Source of the DNA: Omphiscola glabra
Taxonomy: Eukaryota > Mollusca > Gastropoda > Lymnaeidae
NCBI GenBank assembly: GCA_964017045.1
Contig: OZ024807.1
Coordinates: forward strand, 17,763,813-17,827,812
Direction: 5' to 3'
Length of the DNA stretch: 64,000 nt
Shown here: piece by piece, positions 1 through 12,069 of the stretch
Layout: each line of letters starts with the position of its first letter
How positions within the stretch are numbered: position 1 is the stretch's first letter
Notes under the pieces: generated by a model
The model's database searches: none
What the model was told of the DNA's origin: nothing
The model's input: the letters and a program-made list of their open reading frames with translations, nothing else
Made by a program: the position numbers and the translations under genes

Positions 1-224
1 CAGCCAAACCAAGACAAGAATTTTTTTTTAAAAATACATCAGCACTCCGGGTGGATGGGACTCGTCAAACGTATGGTCCATACACATAGTGTTTAATACA
101 AGAATATCAGACTTTTTACCAAACCCTACCACTTATTTATAATAAGTTATAGTTGGTTCGTTGCATCATTTTAATGTTTCCATACCTTTGTAATTTTTTA
201 TGTCATGTAATCCGTGATGCCTTG

Positions 225-2447
225 AAAACATGACAGTCGCTAGATCTATGCTGTCATCAAAACATGACAGTCGCTAGATCCCTGCTGTCATCAAAACATG
301 ACAGTCCCTAGATCCCTGCTGTCATCAAAACACGACAGTCGCTAGATCTATGCTGTCATCAAAACACGACAGTCGCTAGATCTATGCTGTCATCAAAACA
401 CGACAGTCCCTAGATCCCTGCTGTCATCAAAACACGACAGTCCCTAGATCCCTGCTGTCATCAAAACACCACAGTCGCTAGATCTATGCTGTCATCAAAA
501 CATGACAGTCGCTAGATCCCTGCTGTCATCAAAACACGACAGTCCCTAGATCCCTGCTGTCATCAAAACACGACAGTCCCTAGATCTATGCTGTCATCAA
601 AACATGACAGTCGCTAGATCCCTGCTGTCATCAAAACATGAAAGTCCGTAGATCCCTGCTGTCATCAAAACACGACAGTAGCTAGATCTATGCTGTCATC
701 AAAACACGACAGTCGCTAGATCTATGCTGTCATCAAAACAAGACAGTCCCTAGATCCCTGCTGTCATCAAAACACGACAGTCCCTAGATCCCTGCTGTCA
801 TCAAAACACGACAATCCCTAGATCCCTGCTGTCATCAAAACACGACAGTCCCTAGATCCCTGCTGTCATCAAAACACGACAGTCGCTAGATCTATGCTGT
901 CATCAAAACACGACAGTCGCTAGATCTATGCTGTCATCAAAACACGACAGTCGCTAGATCTATGCTGTCATCAAAACACGACAGTCGCTAGATCTTTGCT
1001 GTCATCAAAACATGACAGTCGCTAGATCTATGCTGTCATCAAAACACGACAGTCGCTAGATCTATGCTGTCATCAAAACATGACAGTCGCTAGATCCCTG
1101 CTGTCATCAAAACACGACAGTCGCTAGATCTATGCTGTCATCAAAACATGACAGTCCCTAGATCCCTGCTGTCATCAAAACACGACAGTCACTAGATCTA
1201 TGCTGTCATCAAAACATGACAGTCCCTAGATGCCTGCTGTCATCAAAACACGACAGTCCCTAGATGCCTGCTGTCATCAAAACATGACAGTCCCTAGATC
1301 CCTGCTGTCATCAAAACACGACAGTCGCTAGATCTATGCTGTCATCAAAACACGACAGTCCCTAGATCCATGCTGTCATCAAAACACGACAGTCCCTAGA
1401 TCCCTGCTGTCATCAAAACACGACAGTCCCTAGATCCCTGCTGTCATCAAAACACGACAGTCGCTAGATCTATGCTGTCATCAAAACACGACAGTCGCTA
1501 GATCTATGCTGTCATGAAAACACGACAGTCGCTAGATCTATGCTGTCATCAAAACACGACAGTCGCTAGATCTATGCTGTCATCAAAACACGACAGTCGC
1601 TAGATCTATGCTGTCATCAAAACACGACAGTCGCTAGATCTATGCTGTCATCAAAACATGACAGTCGCTAGATCTATGCTGTCATCAAAACACGACAGTC
1701 GCTATATCTTTGCTGTCATCAAAACATGACAGTCGCTAGATCTATGCTGTCATCAAAACACGACAGTCGCTAGATCTATGCTGTCATCAAAACACGACAG
1801 TCGCTAGATCTATGCTGTCATCAAAACACGACAGTCGCTAGATCTATGCTGTCATCAAAACATGACAGTCGCTAGATCTATGCTGTCATCAAAACACGAC
1901 AGTCGCTAGATCTATGCTGTCATCAAAACACGACAGTCGCTAGATCTATGCTGTCATCAAAACACGACAGTTGCTAGATCTATGCTGTCATCAAAATACG
2001 ACAGTCGCTAGATCTATGCTGTCATCAAAACATGACAGTCGCTAGATCTATGCTGTCATGAAAACACGACAGTCGCTAGATCTATGCTGTCATCAAAACA
2101 CGACAGTCGCTAGATCTATGCTGTCATCAAAACACGACAGTCGCTAGATCTATGCTGTCATCAAAACATGACAGTCGCTAGATCTATGCTGTCATCAAAA
2201 CATGACAGTCGCTAGATCTATGCTGTCATCAAAACATGACAGTCGCTAGATCTATGCTGTCATCAAAACATGACAGTCGCTAGATCTATGCTGTCATCAA
2301 AACACGACAGTCGCTAGATCTATGCTGTCATCAAAACACGACAGTCGCTAGATCTATGCTGTCATCAAAACATGACAGTCGCTAGATCTATGCTGTCATC
2401 AAAACACGACAGTCGCTAGATCTTTGCTATCATCAAAACATGACAGA
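225..2447. repeat. 34-bp minisatellite, about 65 copies
   Basis: Unit: AAAACAYGACAGTCGCTAGA followed by TCTATGCTGTCATC. In units with ATGACAG, the 7-mer and CTGTCAT form an inverted repeat around 15 bases. Two main unit types differ at GTCG/GTCC and TCTATG/TCCCTG. The first half of the array mixes types, while from about 1450 on it is nearly uniform. No spacers, no ORF. Confidence 0.97.
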
Positions 2448-2557
2448 AACATTGTGATGGTGACACATTAAGGAAACTCTAATGACCTGTAGGTGTTTTG
2501 CCCTCCCCTGCCCAATCACTCATATTTATTTAATTATAACTTACGTTATAGATGGGG

Positions 2558-3262
2558 GCATGCCGGAGAGATGCCGGAGGGATGCCGGAGGGATGCTGGA
2601 GGGATGCCGGAGGGATGCTGGAGGGATGCTGGAGGGATGCCGGAGGGATGCTAGAGGGATGCTGGAGGGATGCTGGAGGGATGCTAGAGGGATGCTAGAG
2701 GGATGCTAGAGGGATGCTGGAGGGATACTGGAGGGATGCTGGAGGGATGCTGAAGGGATGCTGGAGGGATACTGGAGGGATGCTGGAAGGATACTGGAGG
2801 GATGCTGGAGGGATACTGGAGGGATGCTGAAGGATGCTGGAGGGATGCTGGAGGGATGCTGGAGGGATGCTGGAGGGATACTGGAGGGATGCTGGAAGGA
2901 TACTGGAGGGATACTGGAGGGATGCTGGAGGGATACTGGAGGGATGCTGAAGGATGCTGGAGGGATGCTGGATGGATACTGGAGGGATGCTGGAGGGATG
3001 CTAGATGGATGCTGAAAGGGATGCCATAGGGATGCTAGAGGGATGCTGAATAGATGCTGGAGGGATGCTAGAGGGATGCTGGAGGGATGTTTGAGGGTTG
3101 CTGGAGGGATGCTGGAGGGATGCTGAAGGGATCACGGAGGGATGCTAGATGGATGCTAGATGGATGCTAGGGGGATGCTGAAGGGATGACGGAGGGATGC
3201 TAGAGGGATGCTAGAGGGATGCTAGAGAGATGTTTGAGGGTTGCTGAGCGTGATTGGAGGGA
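2558..3262. repeat. 11-bp minisatellite (GGATGCTGGAG), about 60 copies
   Basis: Period 11, G-rich on the plus strand with almost no C. Because 11 is not a multiple of 3 and the unit has no stop, long open frames reading MLEGCWRDAGG arise. These are repeat artefacts, not proteins. Confidence 0.95.
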
Positions 3263-3855
3263 TGCCTGTGAACTTTTTTTCGACAGACAATTGTTCGAAC
3301 AACAAGGATATAAAGGGAGAACAAAACTAAACTAAATGTTAGGAAAATATTTAAATTTTCACTATTTCTTGTTTGCGACTTCACTTTAAAAAACCATATT
3401 AAAAGGAAATAACATAACTTTGTTTAATAAATTATGTCATTTCGAGCAAACTTCCTTTTCAGATTACATGTACTTGCCAGATTACGTTTTGTTGTTCCTT
3501 TAAAATAAAAAAAATGGATCATTTGTCGGAGGGTCCATAAAATGTGAGGAGCGTACAGTCATGGCGTGCCTACTTTACCTACGTTGCCCACTTTGCCTTT
3601 AGGTTTAATCCGGCACTGGACTCGCGAGGATCAGATTGTATTATTTTATTAAATATAAAAAAATTCACCGTTCGCTGAACAAGTATAACAACGTTCAGAT
3701 GTCAAACTGTAAGATGTCGGTCAGTATTCCGCTTACTGGTCGCCAGGTGTTTCTCTTACCTCTATGTCGTCTTGACACGCACCTTAAGCACTGGACGCTT
3801 AATCTTATTAACACAAGAGAAAAGAATTCCAGTATGATTACAAATGATATTGTGC
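3263..3855. other. No gene recognised
   Basis: Unique-looking AT-rich sequence between the 11-bp array and the SPIN-like element. A short open frame near its right end runs into the transposon and is not considered a gene. Confidence 0.5.
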
Positions 3856-3863
3856 TCCTAGAC

Positions 3864-4066
3864 CAGTGGTTCTCAACCTTTTTAACGCCGTGACCCCTTA
3901 ATACAGTTCCTCATGGTGTGGCGACCCCCCAACCACAAAAAGTTATTTTCGTTGCTACCCCATAAATGTTTAGTGTATGTGTTTTCTGTTGGTCTTAGGC
4001 GACCCCTGGGAAAGGGTCGCTCGACCCCCCCAAAGGGGGTCACGACCCACAGGTTGAGAACCGCTG
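3864..4066. mobile_element. SPIN-like hAT non-autonomous element
   Basis: 203 bp. Ends are CAGTGGTTCTCAACC and GGTTGAGAACCGCTG, flanked by a perfect 8-bp duplication TCCTAGAC (3856-3863 and 4067-4074). Internal blocks on the reverse strand (GTGGGTCG.GACCCCTTTGG, CAGGGGTCGCCTAAGACC, CATGAGGAACTGTATTAA) match what I recall of the SPIN family, known for horizontal transfer among tetrapods, a triatomine bug and a pond snail. It is non-coding. Confidence 0.85.
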
Positions 4067-4496
4067 TCCTAGACCAAAGGCCGGTGGGTGGGCAGCATTA
4101 AACCTGTTGAAATACCTGCGGACGATTACACAATGTTGAACAGACTTAACGCAGTCGTTAAACCGTGCGTGAATTCATCAAAGACGTAACTGATTGCCTG
4201 TGTAGGTATTAGCTTATTTTGTGAAACCCTTCTGAACGATCTCTAATCACACGTGATTCCTACCTGGTGTGTCGTGGCTAATCTCATTCATCTTAATCAA
4301 AAAAAAATTAAGAAATCACTTTTTTTTTTTAATTAAAGGTACATGACCTGCTATTTTCTACATTTCAGCTTTTTACATCTCATGTTAATCAATAATAATT
4401 GTTTTTAATATTGAATTACTTATATGTGCCAAAATGAAGATTATATAATATAAAATTAAACACTCATCCCCCACCCCCCCCCCCCCCCCAAAAATA

Positions 4497-4890
4497 ATTA
4501 AGTTTTCGTGTATGCATTTTTGTGCGACTTGGTGATGGCTGCAGTTCTTAAGAAATCATTGCATCCTACTTCCTTCATCTCCCCCTTGAAGAACAGGAAA
4601 AACTGATTGTTGGGGGGGGGGGGTGGGGGTGAGGGTGCTGGTGGTGGTGGGGCTGAAAATTTGATCGAATTTGTTGTCATCGGCAACGAGTCTACGTGCC
4701 AAGTTTCAGCTCACGAAGAAGTCGGGAAGTGGGTTGAAATCAGACTTCCGGAGATTTCTGCAAGAAACAAACGCACTAATAAAAGCGAACTTACTATAAA
4801 TATTTGGGGGTTGGGCTCAAAATTTGACAAAACTTGCATTCACGTAAAACACCTTATAAGAAGCCCGATTAGTTCCTGGCAAAAACAAAG
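4497..4890 (+). repeat. Dispersed repeat family A, copy 1
   Basis: Carries the family marks: CTTCATCTCCCCCTTGAAGA, a G-run, GTTGTCATCGGCAACGAGTC, TGCCAAGTTTCAGCTC and GGAAGTGGGT, then GACAAAACTTGCATTCACGT. An open frame across it is caused by the G-rich tract and is not a gene. Confidence 0.7.
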
Positions 4891-5094
4891 ATCAGAAGAA
4901 GGGAAAGGAAGTTTGTTTTAGTTAAAATTTTAATAGATGTTTTGTTTTTGTCAGGGACCTGCGCCCACTCTTTTGTTTTCTTTCATGGTTAGGTAGAATT
5001 CATGTATATATATCTTATGTACATTTAATTTAGATTTATTTCATCGATATTTTATTGCGTTTTTCTTTTTTTGTTGTTGTTGTTGTTATTGTTA

Positions 5095-5195
5095 TTGTAC
5101 TGATTGTACTGATTGTACTGATTGACTGATTGTACTGATTGTGCTGATTGTACTGATTCTACTGATTGTTCTGATTGTACTGATTGTACTGATTG
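5095..5195. repeat. 10-bp tandem repeat (TGTACTGATT)
   Basis: About ten units with a few shortened or changed copies, following a TTG-rich stretch. Non-coding. Confidence 0.9.
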
Positions 5196-5875
5196 GGGCA
5201 TTCACTGAAACAATTACATTTATTTTATGTGTAATCGTTTACAAAGCTGTACCTTTATTAATTTATTTACAAAAATTGTTTGTGTCTCATTCATTTACTT
5301 AAAAGTTTTTAGCGCAGTCCTAATCTCTGTTATTATTTATTATGTTTCTAGTTGAGCTTAGTTTGATCTTGTTCTGTTGTTTTTGGAGACTAAAAATTTT
5401 TTTTAAGAGCAGGGTTTACTGATGTTGTTGTATCATTTTCAATTCAAGCTTAGTTCCGAGCACAATAGCCATTGTGCACTGGATGGAAAAGTTGAATAAT
5501 GCACGGAGACAGAGATGTGTAGTCGCTGTGTACGTCTCCCTGTTCTTTTTGGGAATCCATAATGACGCGACGCCGGGGTGTGGGGGGGGGGGGGGGGTAT
5601 ACAAAATGAAAAAAATATATAAAAACCATTATGTATACTTATTATGATTTTAGGTTTCCCCAGAGCAGTGAAATTCGAATACACGTCACAAACATTAACA
5701 GATAAATGTGTCCTTTGTAACCTTGTATTCATCAAACAGCATTTGTAGTTTCGGTATCTTATATCAAGCTTCTCATTTCCTCCATTTAGCCGAGTCGTTT
5801 AAGTCGTCCTTTCCGCTTCGACCAAGAAACGAGATCCAGAAGAAAGAATGACAGCTGCTATCAAGGCATTCTAGC

Positions 5876-6281
5876 CAGGGCCGGCTTAAGCCATTTTAGT
5901 GCCCAAGGCACAAACCCACATGGGTGCCCCCTTCTGCCCGGGGGCCCCTGATGTTTCACTGACCGTGATTGCTGGTATGTTCAATATTTATGCAAAGAAA
6001 ACATTTGTTAACAAATATGTTTGTAGTTTGTACTACTATCACTTATATAAAACCTACAATAAAGTATTTCTGTATTAAAATTAATAGTTAATAAATTTTA
6101 CCAAACTTGAATGTGAATTTTTATTATAATGCATTTCTTCATTTTCATATCACTTTTTCAATTTTCATTTGTTTCTGGACTTAAATATGTTCAAAAAAAA
6201 TTTCTTGAGGACTTTTGGTGCTCCCAAACGCTTGGTGCCCAAGGCATGTGACTTGTTTGCCTAATGGTTAATTCGGCCCTG
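5876..6281. mobile_element. hAT-like MITE, 406 bp, perfect 8-bp target duplication
   Basis: Starts CAGGGCCGGCTTAAGCC and ends TTAATTCGGCCCTG. ATTCTAGC is duplicated exactly on both sides (5868-5875 and 6282-6289). Subterminal GTGCCCAAGGCA occurs near each end in opposite orientation. No ORF. Confidence 0.85.
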
Positions 6282-6401
6282 ATTCTAGCCCACACCCTAG
6301 AGAAGGAAGGAGGGTCGTGAGGTTGCATGGTGTGCACCTTGGTGGTGGGTTCCATCTTTTAGGCTCTGCCATGCAGCAAAACCGGAAGAGTTTGACTCTT
6401 T

Positions 6402-6685
6402 AGCATCTACTACAACATATTTATGCATCTACTGCAAAACATTTATGCATCTACTACAACATATTTATGAATGTACTGAAAAATATTTATGCATCTACTA
6501 CAACATATTTATGCATCTACTGCATCATATTTATGCATCTTCTACAGCATAGTTATGCATCTACTACAACATATTTATGCATCTACTACAACATATTTAT
6601 GCACCTACTGCAACACATTTATGCATCTACTACAACATATTTATGCATCTACTACAACATATTTATGCATCTACTACAACATATG
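6402..6685. repeat. 22-bp minisatellite, about 13 copies
   Basis: Unit TATGCATCTACTACAACATA plus TT. It gives overlapping open frames reading YASTTTY or MHLLQHI that are artefacts. Confidence 0.95.
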
Positions 6686-6910
6686 TTTATTGTATGAAAT
6701 GCAACGGCTTCAGATTTAATTAAAATTTCAATTCTTTTTATAGTCTATTGCCGTAGGCTCATAGTTTTAGTCTAGCTCCACTTGTTTTCCTGCAGAACAT
6801 ATGCTGGGGTTATTCTTGTCAATTAGTTTGAGCAGCAATTAAAGATGATGAAATGGATCGATCTTGGCACAGACTTTTTAAAATAATAAATTGCAAATCC
6901 CCTTGCGCCA

Positions 6911-7156
6911 CGTTGAATGACTCCATAGTACATGTACTGTGACGTTCAATGACGCCATAGTACATGTGCTGTCACGTTCAATGACTCCATAGTACATGTA
7001 CTGTGACGTTCAATGACGCCATAGTACATGTGCTGTCACGTTCAATGACTCCATAGTACATGTACTGTGACGTTCAATGACGCCATAGTACATGTGCTGT
7101 CACGTTCAATGACTCCATAGTACATGTGCTGTCACGTTAAGTGAGTCCATTGTACA
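6911..7156. repeat. 32-bp minisatellite with 64-bp higher-order period
   Basis: Two 32-bp types alternate: CGTTCAATGACTCCATAGTA..TACTGTGA and CGTTCAATGACGCCATAGTA..TGCTGTCA. The alternation makes a 64-bp higher-order unit over about 7.7 copies. Confidence 0.92.
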
Positions 7157-7159
7157 CAC

Positions 7160-8010
7160 TTTATTTCCAAAATCCCCTTAGATATTTTCGGGTTAAATCC
7201 CACGCAGTCTGCATGCATCACTCGCTTTCGTGTTACCTAACGACATGGATTCATAAGGGGAATGAGACGACAAATTTACCTATTTAAACGAGGGGCGTAG
7301 CCAGGGTTTAACACTAGGGGATCGAAAATAATTACAAGGGCCCACTAAATCACTCCCCCCCCCCAAAAAAAAAAAAAAACGATGCAAATTAAATACATAA
7401 ATTCAAGCACTTATACTTCCAGGTCCTTGCGAAGAAAATTCTTCATACAAATTTTTTTGTTTGTTTTAAAATGTTAAAATATTTCAAAGGATACCGATGT
7501 GTTACCTAAAAAAAAAATTATGTCCAAAACTAAAACTTTCTCAAACAAGTCCAACACATTTTAAAACACGCGTGTGGAATAATACAAATACATTTAGTAA
7601 AAACAAGCCTATTCCACAAAAAACTCAGTAAGAGGTTTTAAGACCGGCTCAATGAATTTTTTTATACGAATACTTGCCGCAAATACATAGCATTGTTATT
7701 TGGTTTTTTTTTTTTTTTTTTTTTTTTTTTGAGTTATTACATTTATAGCTGAAAATGAATTACAATAGTTCTTTAAAAGGTGACCCTTGCTCCCCCACTT
7801 AGTGCACAACTTGGCTTAAAGTCATAACGTTGACATATTGATATGGCTGAGTGCAAAAAAAAAACAACAACTTAATAATAACTGTAATGAAGATAGCTTT
7901 AAAAATACATATATTTAATAAATAAATTGTGTACCAAAAAGTTGATTAAAAATTAAATTGTAGTTAATTATAATTGTAATAATTTTTTGTTGAAATGTCC
8001 ACGGAATGTT
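7160..8010. other. No gene; old transposon-like end and T-run
   Basis: GGGGCGTAGCCAGGG at about 7291 resembles a hAT-type terminus, but no opposite end was seen. A 30-T run lies near 7702-7730. Confidence 0.4.
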
Positions 8011-8018
8011 ATGTTTTA

Positions 8019-8255
8019 GTATTGCCACAGAATTCTATAATATTGCCAAATAATGTTTGCAGTATTGCCACATAATGTTACAGTATTGCCACAGAATGTT
8101 ACAGTATTGCCACAGAATGTTACAGTATTGCCACATAATGTTACAGTATTGCCACATAATGTTACAGTATTGCCACATAATGTTTCAGTATTGCCACATA
8201 ATGTTACAGTATTGCCACATAATGTCACAGTATTGCCACATAATGCTATATAATT
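8019..8255. repeat. 21-bp minisatellite, about 11 copies
   Basis: Unit GTATTGCCACATAATGTTAC plus A. A period divisible by 3 keeps frames open on both strands (NVTVLPH and GNTVTLC repeats); no other sign of a gene. Confidence 0.93.
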
Positions 8256-8753
8256 TCCGCTAGATATTATTTCAAGGATAGACCCAATGCCGCAGGTCAA
8301 AGCAAGTCAAATGTTTTCTTCCACTGGATATCATTTTCTAATATCTAGATTTAACCAATGAAATATATCTAATCAAACTAAAAATCAAGTTAATCTTTCT
8401 TAGGTCATTAACTGAAACATTAATTTCAAGTTAATTTGTTATGTTATTTCTTTAAATAGTTTACCACCTGAATCTATCGGAATGAGGCAAAATAAATGGA
8501 AGTAGAGACCAGCCAAACACATGATATTCCAATGGACGATCATATAACTATAAATCAAACGAAAAAGGAAAAAAAAGTTGACATTAGCTTGTGGTAACGA
8601 GGAGTAAATGAATAGGTGCAAATATCATGTCGAGTGGGATTCGGTTCTTTTCAAACACACCAGTCATCTGTCTTTGATACCATCGGTGGTGTGTCTTGAC
8701 TTCAATAGGTGGCCAAACGGGGAGGCATTGGATACACGCGTTTCACAGCTGTT

Positions 8754-8985
8754 AGCTGATGATACTTCAATAGTTACAGCAGAAACCAAGCAGTGAATCC
8801 TATGATACAACAGTATCACATCTTTTAGCTGATGATACTTCGATAGTTACAGCAGTAGCCATCAGTGAATCCCATGATACAACAGTGTCACATCTTTTAG
8901 CTGATGATACTTCGATAGTTACAGCAGTAGCCATCAGTGAATCCTACGATACAACAGTATCACATCTTTTAGTTGATGATACCTG
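8754..8985. repeat. 72-bp tandem repeat, about 3 copies
   Basis: AGCTGATGATACTTC recurs at 8754, 8827, 8899 and (diverged) 8971. The unit also holds GATACAACAGTATCACATCT. A GC-richer, unrecognised segment follows to about 9190. Confidence 0.9.
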
Positions 8986-9199
8986 TGCTGCGTAAGCGGC
9001 AGCGTCCTCGAGGTGACTTGGGGGCGTCCACATGGGGTTTTGCCTCTTCGCGGCGTGGCAGACTAGTAGAGGGGACTTGTCCACCCGAAGCTAAAAAACC
9101 CCGGCCAAACGCATGACTCCCAACGCAACGGGAGCTGCCACTAACATGATTACAAAATTGACGATTATCAGGGATGAGCATTTAGCTATGATGCCATGG

Positions 9200-9530
9200 C
9201 TTCAAAGTTCACTTATCGATTTGGTAACATTGTTTCCCAACCCTCGCTCCATTTGATGACATGGTAAAATATAATAAGTCTTATTCGATTTATAAAATAG
9301 CTGCTTAAATGTTCTTAAATACATTACATTACTTCGCTTTTGTTTGTGGCTGGCTGCGAGAAATCTTCGGACAGCTAATTGAAGCACTTCCGGTAAAACT
9401 ATCGAGCTGAAACTTGGAGCACAGACTCGTCGTCGATGACAACACATTCTATACAATTTTCAGCACAACCCCCAATCCCCACCCCCCCCCCAAAAAAAAA
9501 AAAATCTGCTTTTCCTGTTTCCCAAAGGGA
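9200..9530 (-). repeat. Dispersed repeat family A, copy 2 (reverse orientation)
   Basis: The reverse strand shows an AACAGGAAAAGCAGA block, T/G tracts, GTGTTGTCATCGACGACGAG, CCAAGTTTCAGCTCGATAG and a GAAGATTT end, in the family order. Confidence 0.7.
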
Positions 9531-10059
9531 TATGAAGGAAATATGATTACAGTTACAGTGATTTGACAAAATAAAATTAACCGATAACTCTTTTCATGCG
9601 CTAAATGAGATTGTCTTTTTTTTTAAAAATTACAAATTGCTTAATATATTCTTTTGTTTTTCTGAAATAGTTGGGGAAATAAATCTGCCGTTTTAAAAGC
9701 TGATGGGTCATTAGAATTTAATATAGTTCATGGATTTGAACAAAAATGTGCGGTTGCGAGCATTGGGGGGGGGGGGGGGGGGAGAAGGGATAATTGGGAT
9801 TCTTATAAAGTGCGTTACTTGTAAGCATGTTTTCTCAAATTTTCAATCACATTCCCATTACTCGATATTACATTTTATAAAGGCTTTATACGTAAAACTT
9901 TGTTTTTATGTGTTATTTATTATTCTTTGGAGATTTATGAATATTATTTGCGTAGTTGCTATTCATGAGCAACAATTTATGTTACTTATTTTCAACTGGT
10001 GTGCCTTGACACACTGATTTGTTGTAAGAACACAATAGACACGTACACACGTGCGTCGC

Positions 10060-10270
10060 GGTTAGTTAACATGTGTGTCCCGACATGTTCACGGGTGCGT
10101 CACGGCTGATTCCTATTGTGTCCTGAAAGGTTCACATGTTTGCCCCGGCAGGTTCACAGGTGTGCCACGGCAGGTTCACAGGTGTGCCACGGCAGGTTCA
10201 CAGGTGTGCCACGGCAGGTTCACGGGTATGCCACGGCAAGTTCACAGGTGTATTACAGCAGGCTTACATG
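10060..10270. repeat. 22-bp minisatellite (GGTTCACAGGTGTGCCACGG CA)
   Basis: Regular in 10128-10250 and diverged upstream. A G-run of about 13 follows at 10311. No gene. Confidence 0.88.
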
Positions 10271-10599
10271 CGCAACCATTGACTTTGATATAAAGGATGC
10301 AATCGATTTGGGGGGGGGGGGGGAGTCCAATCTACATATCAAAAGTGTTGATTTGAGACAAGCTGTCACCTATTTTGTAATACTTCTTATTTAAATTCAT
10401 CTTAATAACTCAATCAGACTCTGGTCAACGAAATATGCCACACATATTTTAGTTTATCGATAATCCACGTTTTTATTTACAGTTTGCAAAGTTAAAGCGA
10501 GCAGAAGGAAATAAACTTGGTTTATTTAGCGACACATTTCATTCTTAACAAAGTTAAAGAATTTTGTCCTTTCCTCTCGTGTAAATCTCCTTTGATAAC

Positions 10600-10982
10600 T
10601 TTTTTGTTGATAAGTAGCTATATCTCTACTGCATTGTGGTGAGGTCTCCTTAAAACTAGTAGATATTTCTCTTCTGCAATGTTACGAAATCTCACCGAAA
10701 ACTAGTAGCTATATCTAGTTTGGAATGTGATAAGGTTTCTCTTGAAACTAGTAGCTACATCTCTATTGTAATGTAAAAAGGTCTTTCATAAAACTAGTAG
10801 CTATATCTCTACTGTAATGTGATGAAGTCTCCCCTTAAACTAGTAACAATATCTCTACTGTAATGTGATGAAGTCTCCCCTTAAACTAGTAACTATATCT
10901 CTACTGTAATGTGATATTGTCTCCCTCTAAAACTAGTAGCTATATTTCTACTGTAATGTGATGAGGTCTCCTATAAAACTGA
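10600..10982. repeat. About 47-bp tandem repeat, 8 diverged copies
   Basis: Unit core AAACTAGTAGCTATATCTCT, then ACTGTAATGTGATGAGGTCT. Copies differ by several substitutions and small indels, so this array is older than its neighbours. Confidence 0.88.
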
Positions 10983-11117
10983 TTTCAATTTAAACAAAAA
11001 TTTCAGACTGCAATCACAAACATACGATAGTCATAGAATACTAACGCAATTGTGTTGTCTGGCTGGAGTGAATGCAATTTTTATTTTCAATGTGACACCA
11101 CCTTTCTGACGTTAAAA

Positions 11118-11312
11118 CGCATGTATGGTGTCAAGAAATATGACTAGTGCATGAATGTTGACAAGACATTTTACCAGTGCCATCATGGTGTCAAGAAATG
11201 TAAATAGTGCATGTATGATGTCAAGACATGGGAATAGTGCATGTCTGGTGTCAAATAATGTGGCATGTGCAGGTGTGATATCAAGAACTTTGGCATGTGC
11301 AATAGTTTAAAG
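11118..11312. repeat. About 30-bp tandem repeat, 6-7 diverged copies
   Basis: Recurring GCATGTATG(G/A)TGTCAAGA and (A/C)ATAGTGCATG. Non-coding. Confidence 0.8.
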
Positions 11313-11399
11313 GTTGAAAGTGCACATGTTTGTGAACGGTTTGGGACGTCACCAAATATGCGCCAGGTTGATCTAGTTTCTATCAAATAATTCTCATTT

Positions 11400-12065
11400 T
11401 AGGACAAACTGGCTGAGATTTATGTTAGGAAAAACTGGTAAAATAAGTTTCTGATGTTAGGAAAAAGTAATGTGTCTAATGTAAGGGTAAGCTGGCTAAC
11501 TGAATGTCTGATGTTAGGACAACTGGCTAACTGGGTTTCTAATGTTAGGACAACTGGCTAACTGGGTTTCTAATGTTAGGACAACTGGCTAACTGGGTTT
11601 CTAATGTTAGGACAACTGGCTAACTGGGTTTCTAATGTTAGGACAACTGGCTAACTGGGTTTCTAATGTTAGGACAACTGGCTAACTGGGTTTCTAATGT
11701 TAGGACAACTGGCTAACTGGGTTTCTAATGTTAGGACAACTGGCTAACTGGGTTTCTAATGTTAGGACAACTGGCTAACTGGGTTTCTAATGTTAGGACA
11801 ACTGGCTAACTGGGTTTCTAATGTTAGGACAACTGGCTAACTGGGTTTCTAATGTTAGGACAACTGGCTAACTGGGTTTCTAATGTTAGGAAAAACTGGC
11901 TAAGTGTTTGTTGTTAGGACCTATTCTGATGTTAGGAAAAACCAGCGAACCGAATCTGATGTAATGACAAACCGGCAAACAGAATCTGATGTTAGTACAA
12001 ACCGGCAAACCGATTCTGGTGTTATGGCAAACCGGCTAACCGACTCTAATGTTAGTACAAACTGG
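11400..12065. repeat. 31-bp minisatellite, about 20 copies with a uniform core
   Basis: Unit AACTGGCTAACTGGGTTTCT plus AATGTTAGGAC. The central copies (about 11510-11890) are identical, while both edges are diverged and variable in length, the pattern expected from expansion in the middle. Confidence 0.95.
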
Positions 12066-12069
12066 AAAA

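Noticed and set aside
225..2447. CRISPR-like array (short repeats, partly palindromic)
   Set aside because: Units are directly adjacent with no unique spacers, the genome is animal, and no cas-like gene is present. It is a minisatellite.
2482..3029. Overlapping open frames encoding a repetitive MLEGCWRDAGG protein
   Set aside because: All three frames stay open because the 11-bp unit lacks stops; no start context, splicing or non-repeat coding sequence.
4607..4921. 104-codon open frame
   Set aside because: Lies in dispersed repeat family A and opens because of a G-run.
6467..6719. Open frames across the 22-bp array
   Set aside because: Product is only the translated repeat in two frames at once.
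8016..8300. Open frames on both strands across the 21-bp array
   Set aside because: Period divisible by three keeps frames open on both strands; no other coding sign.
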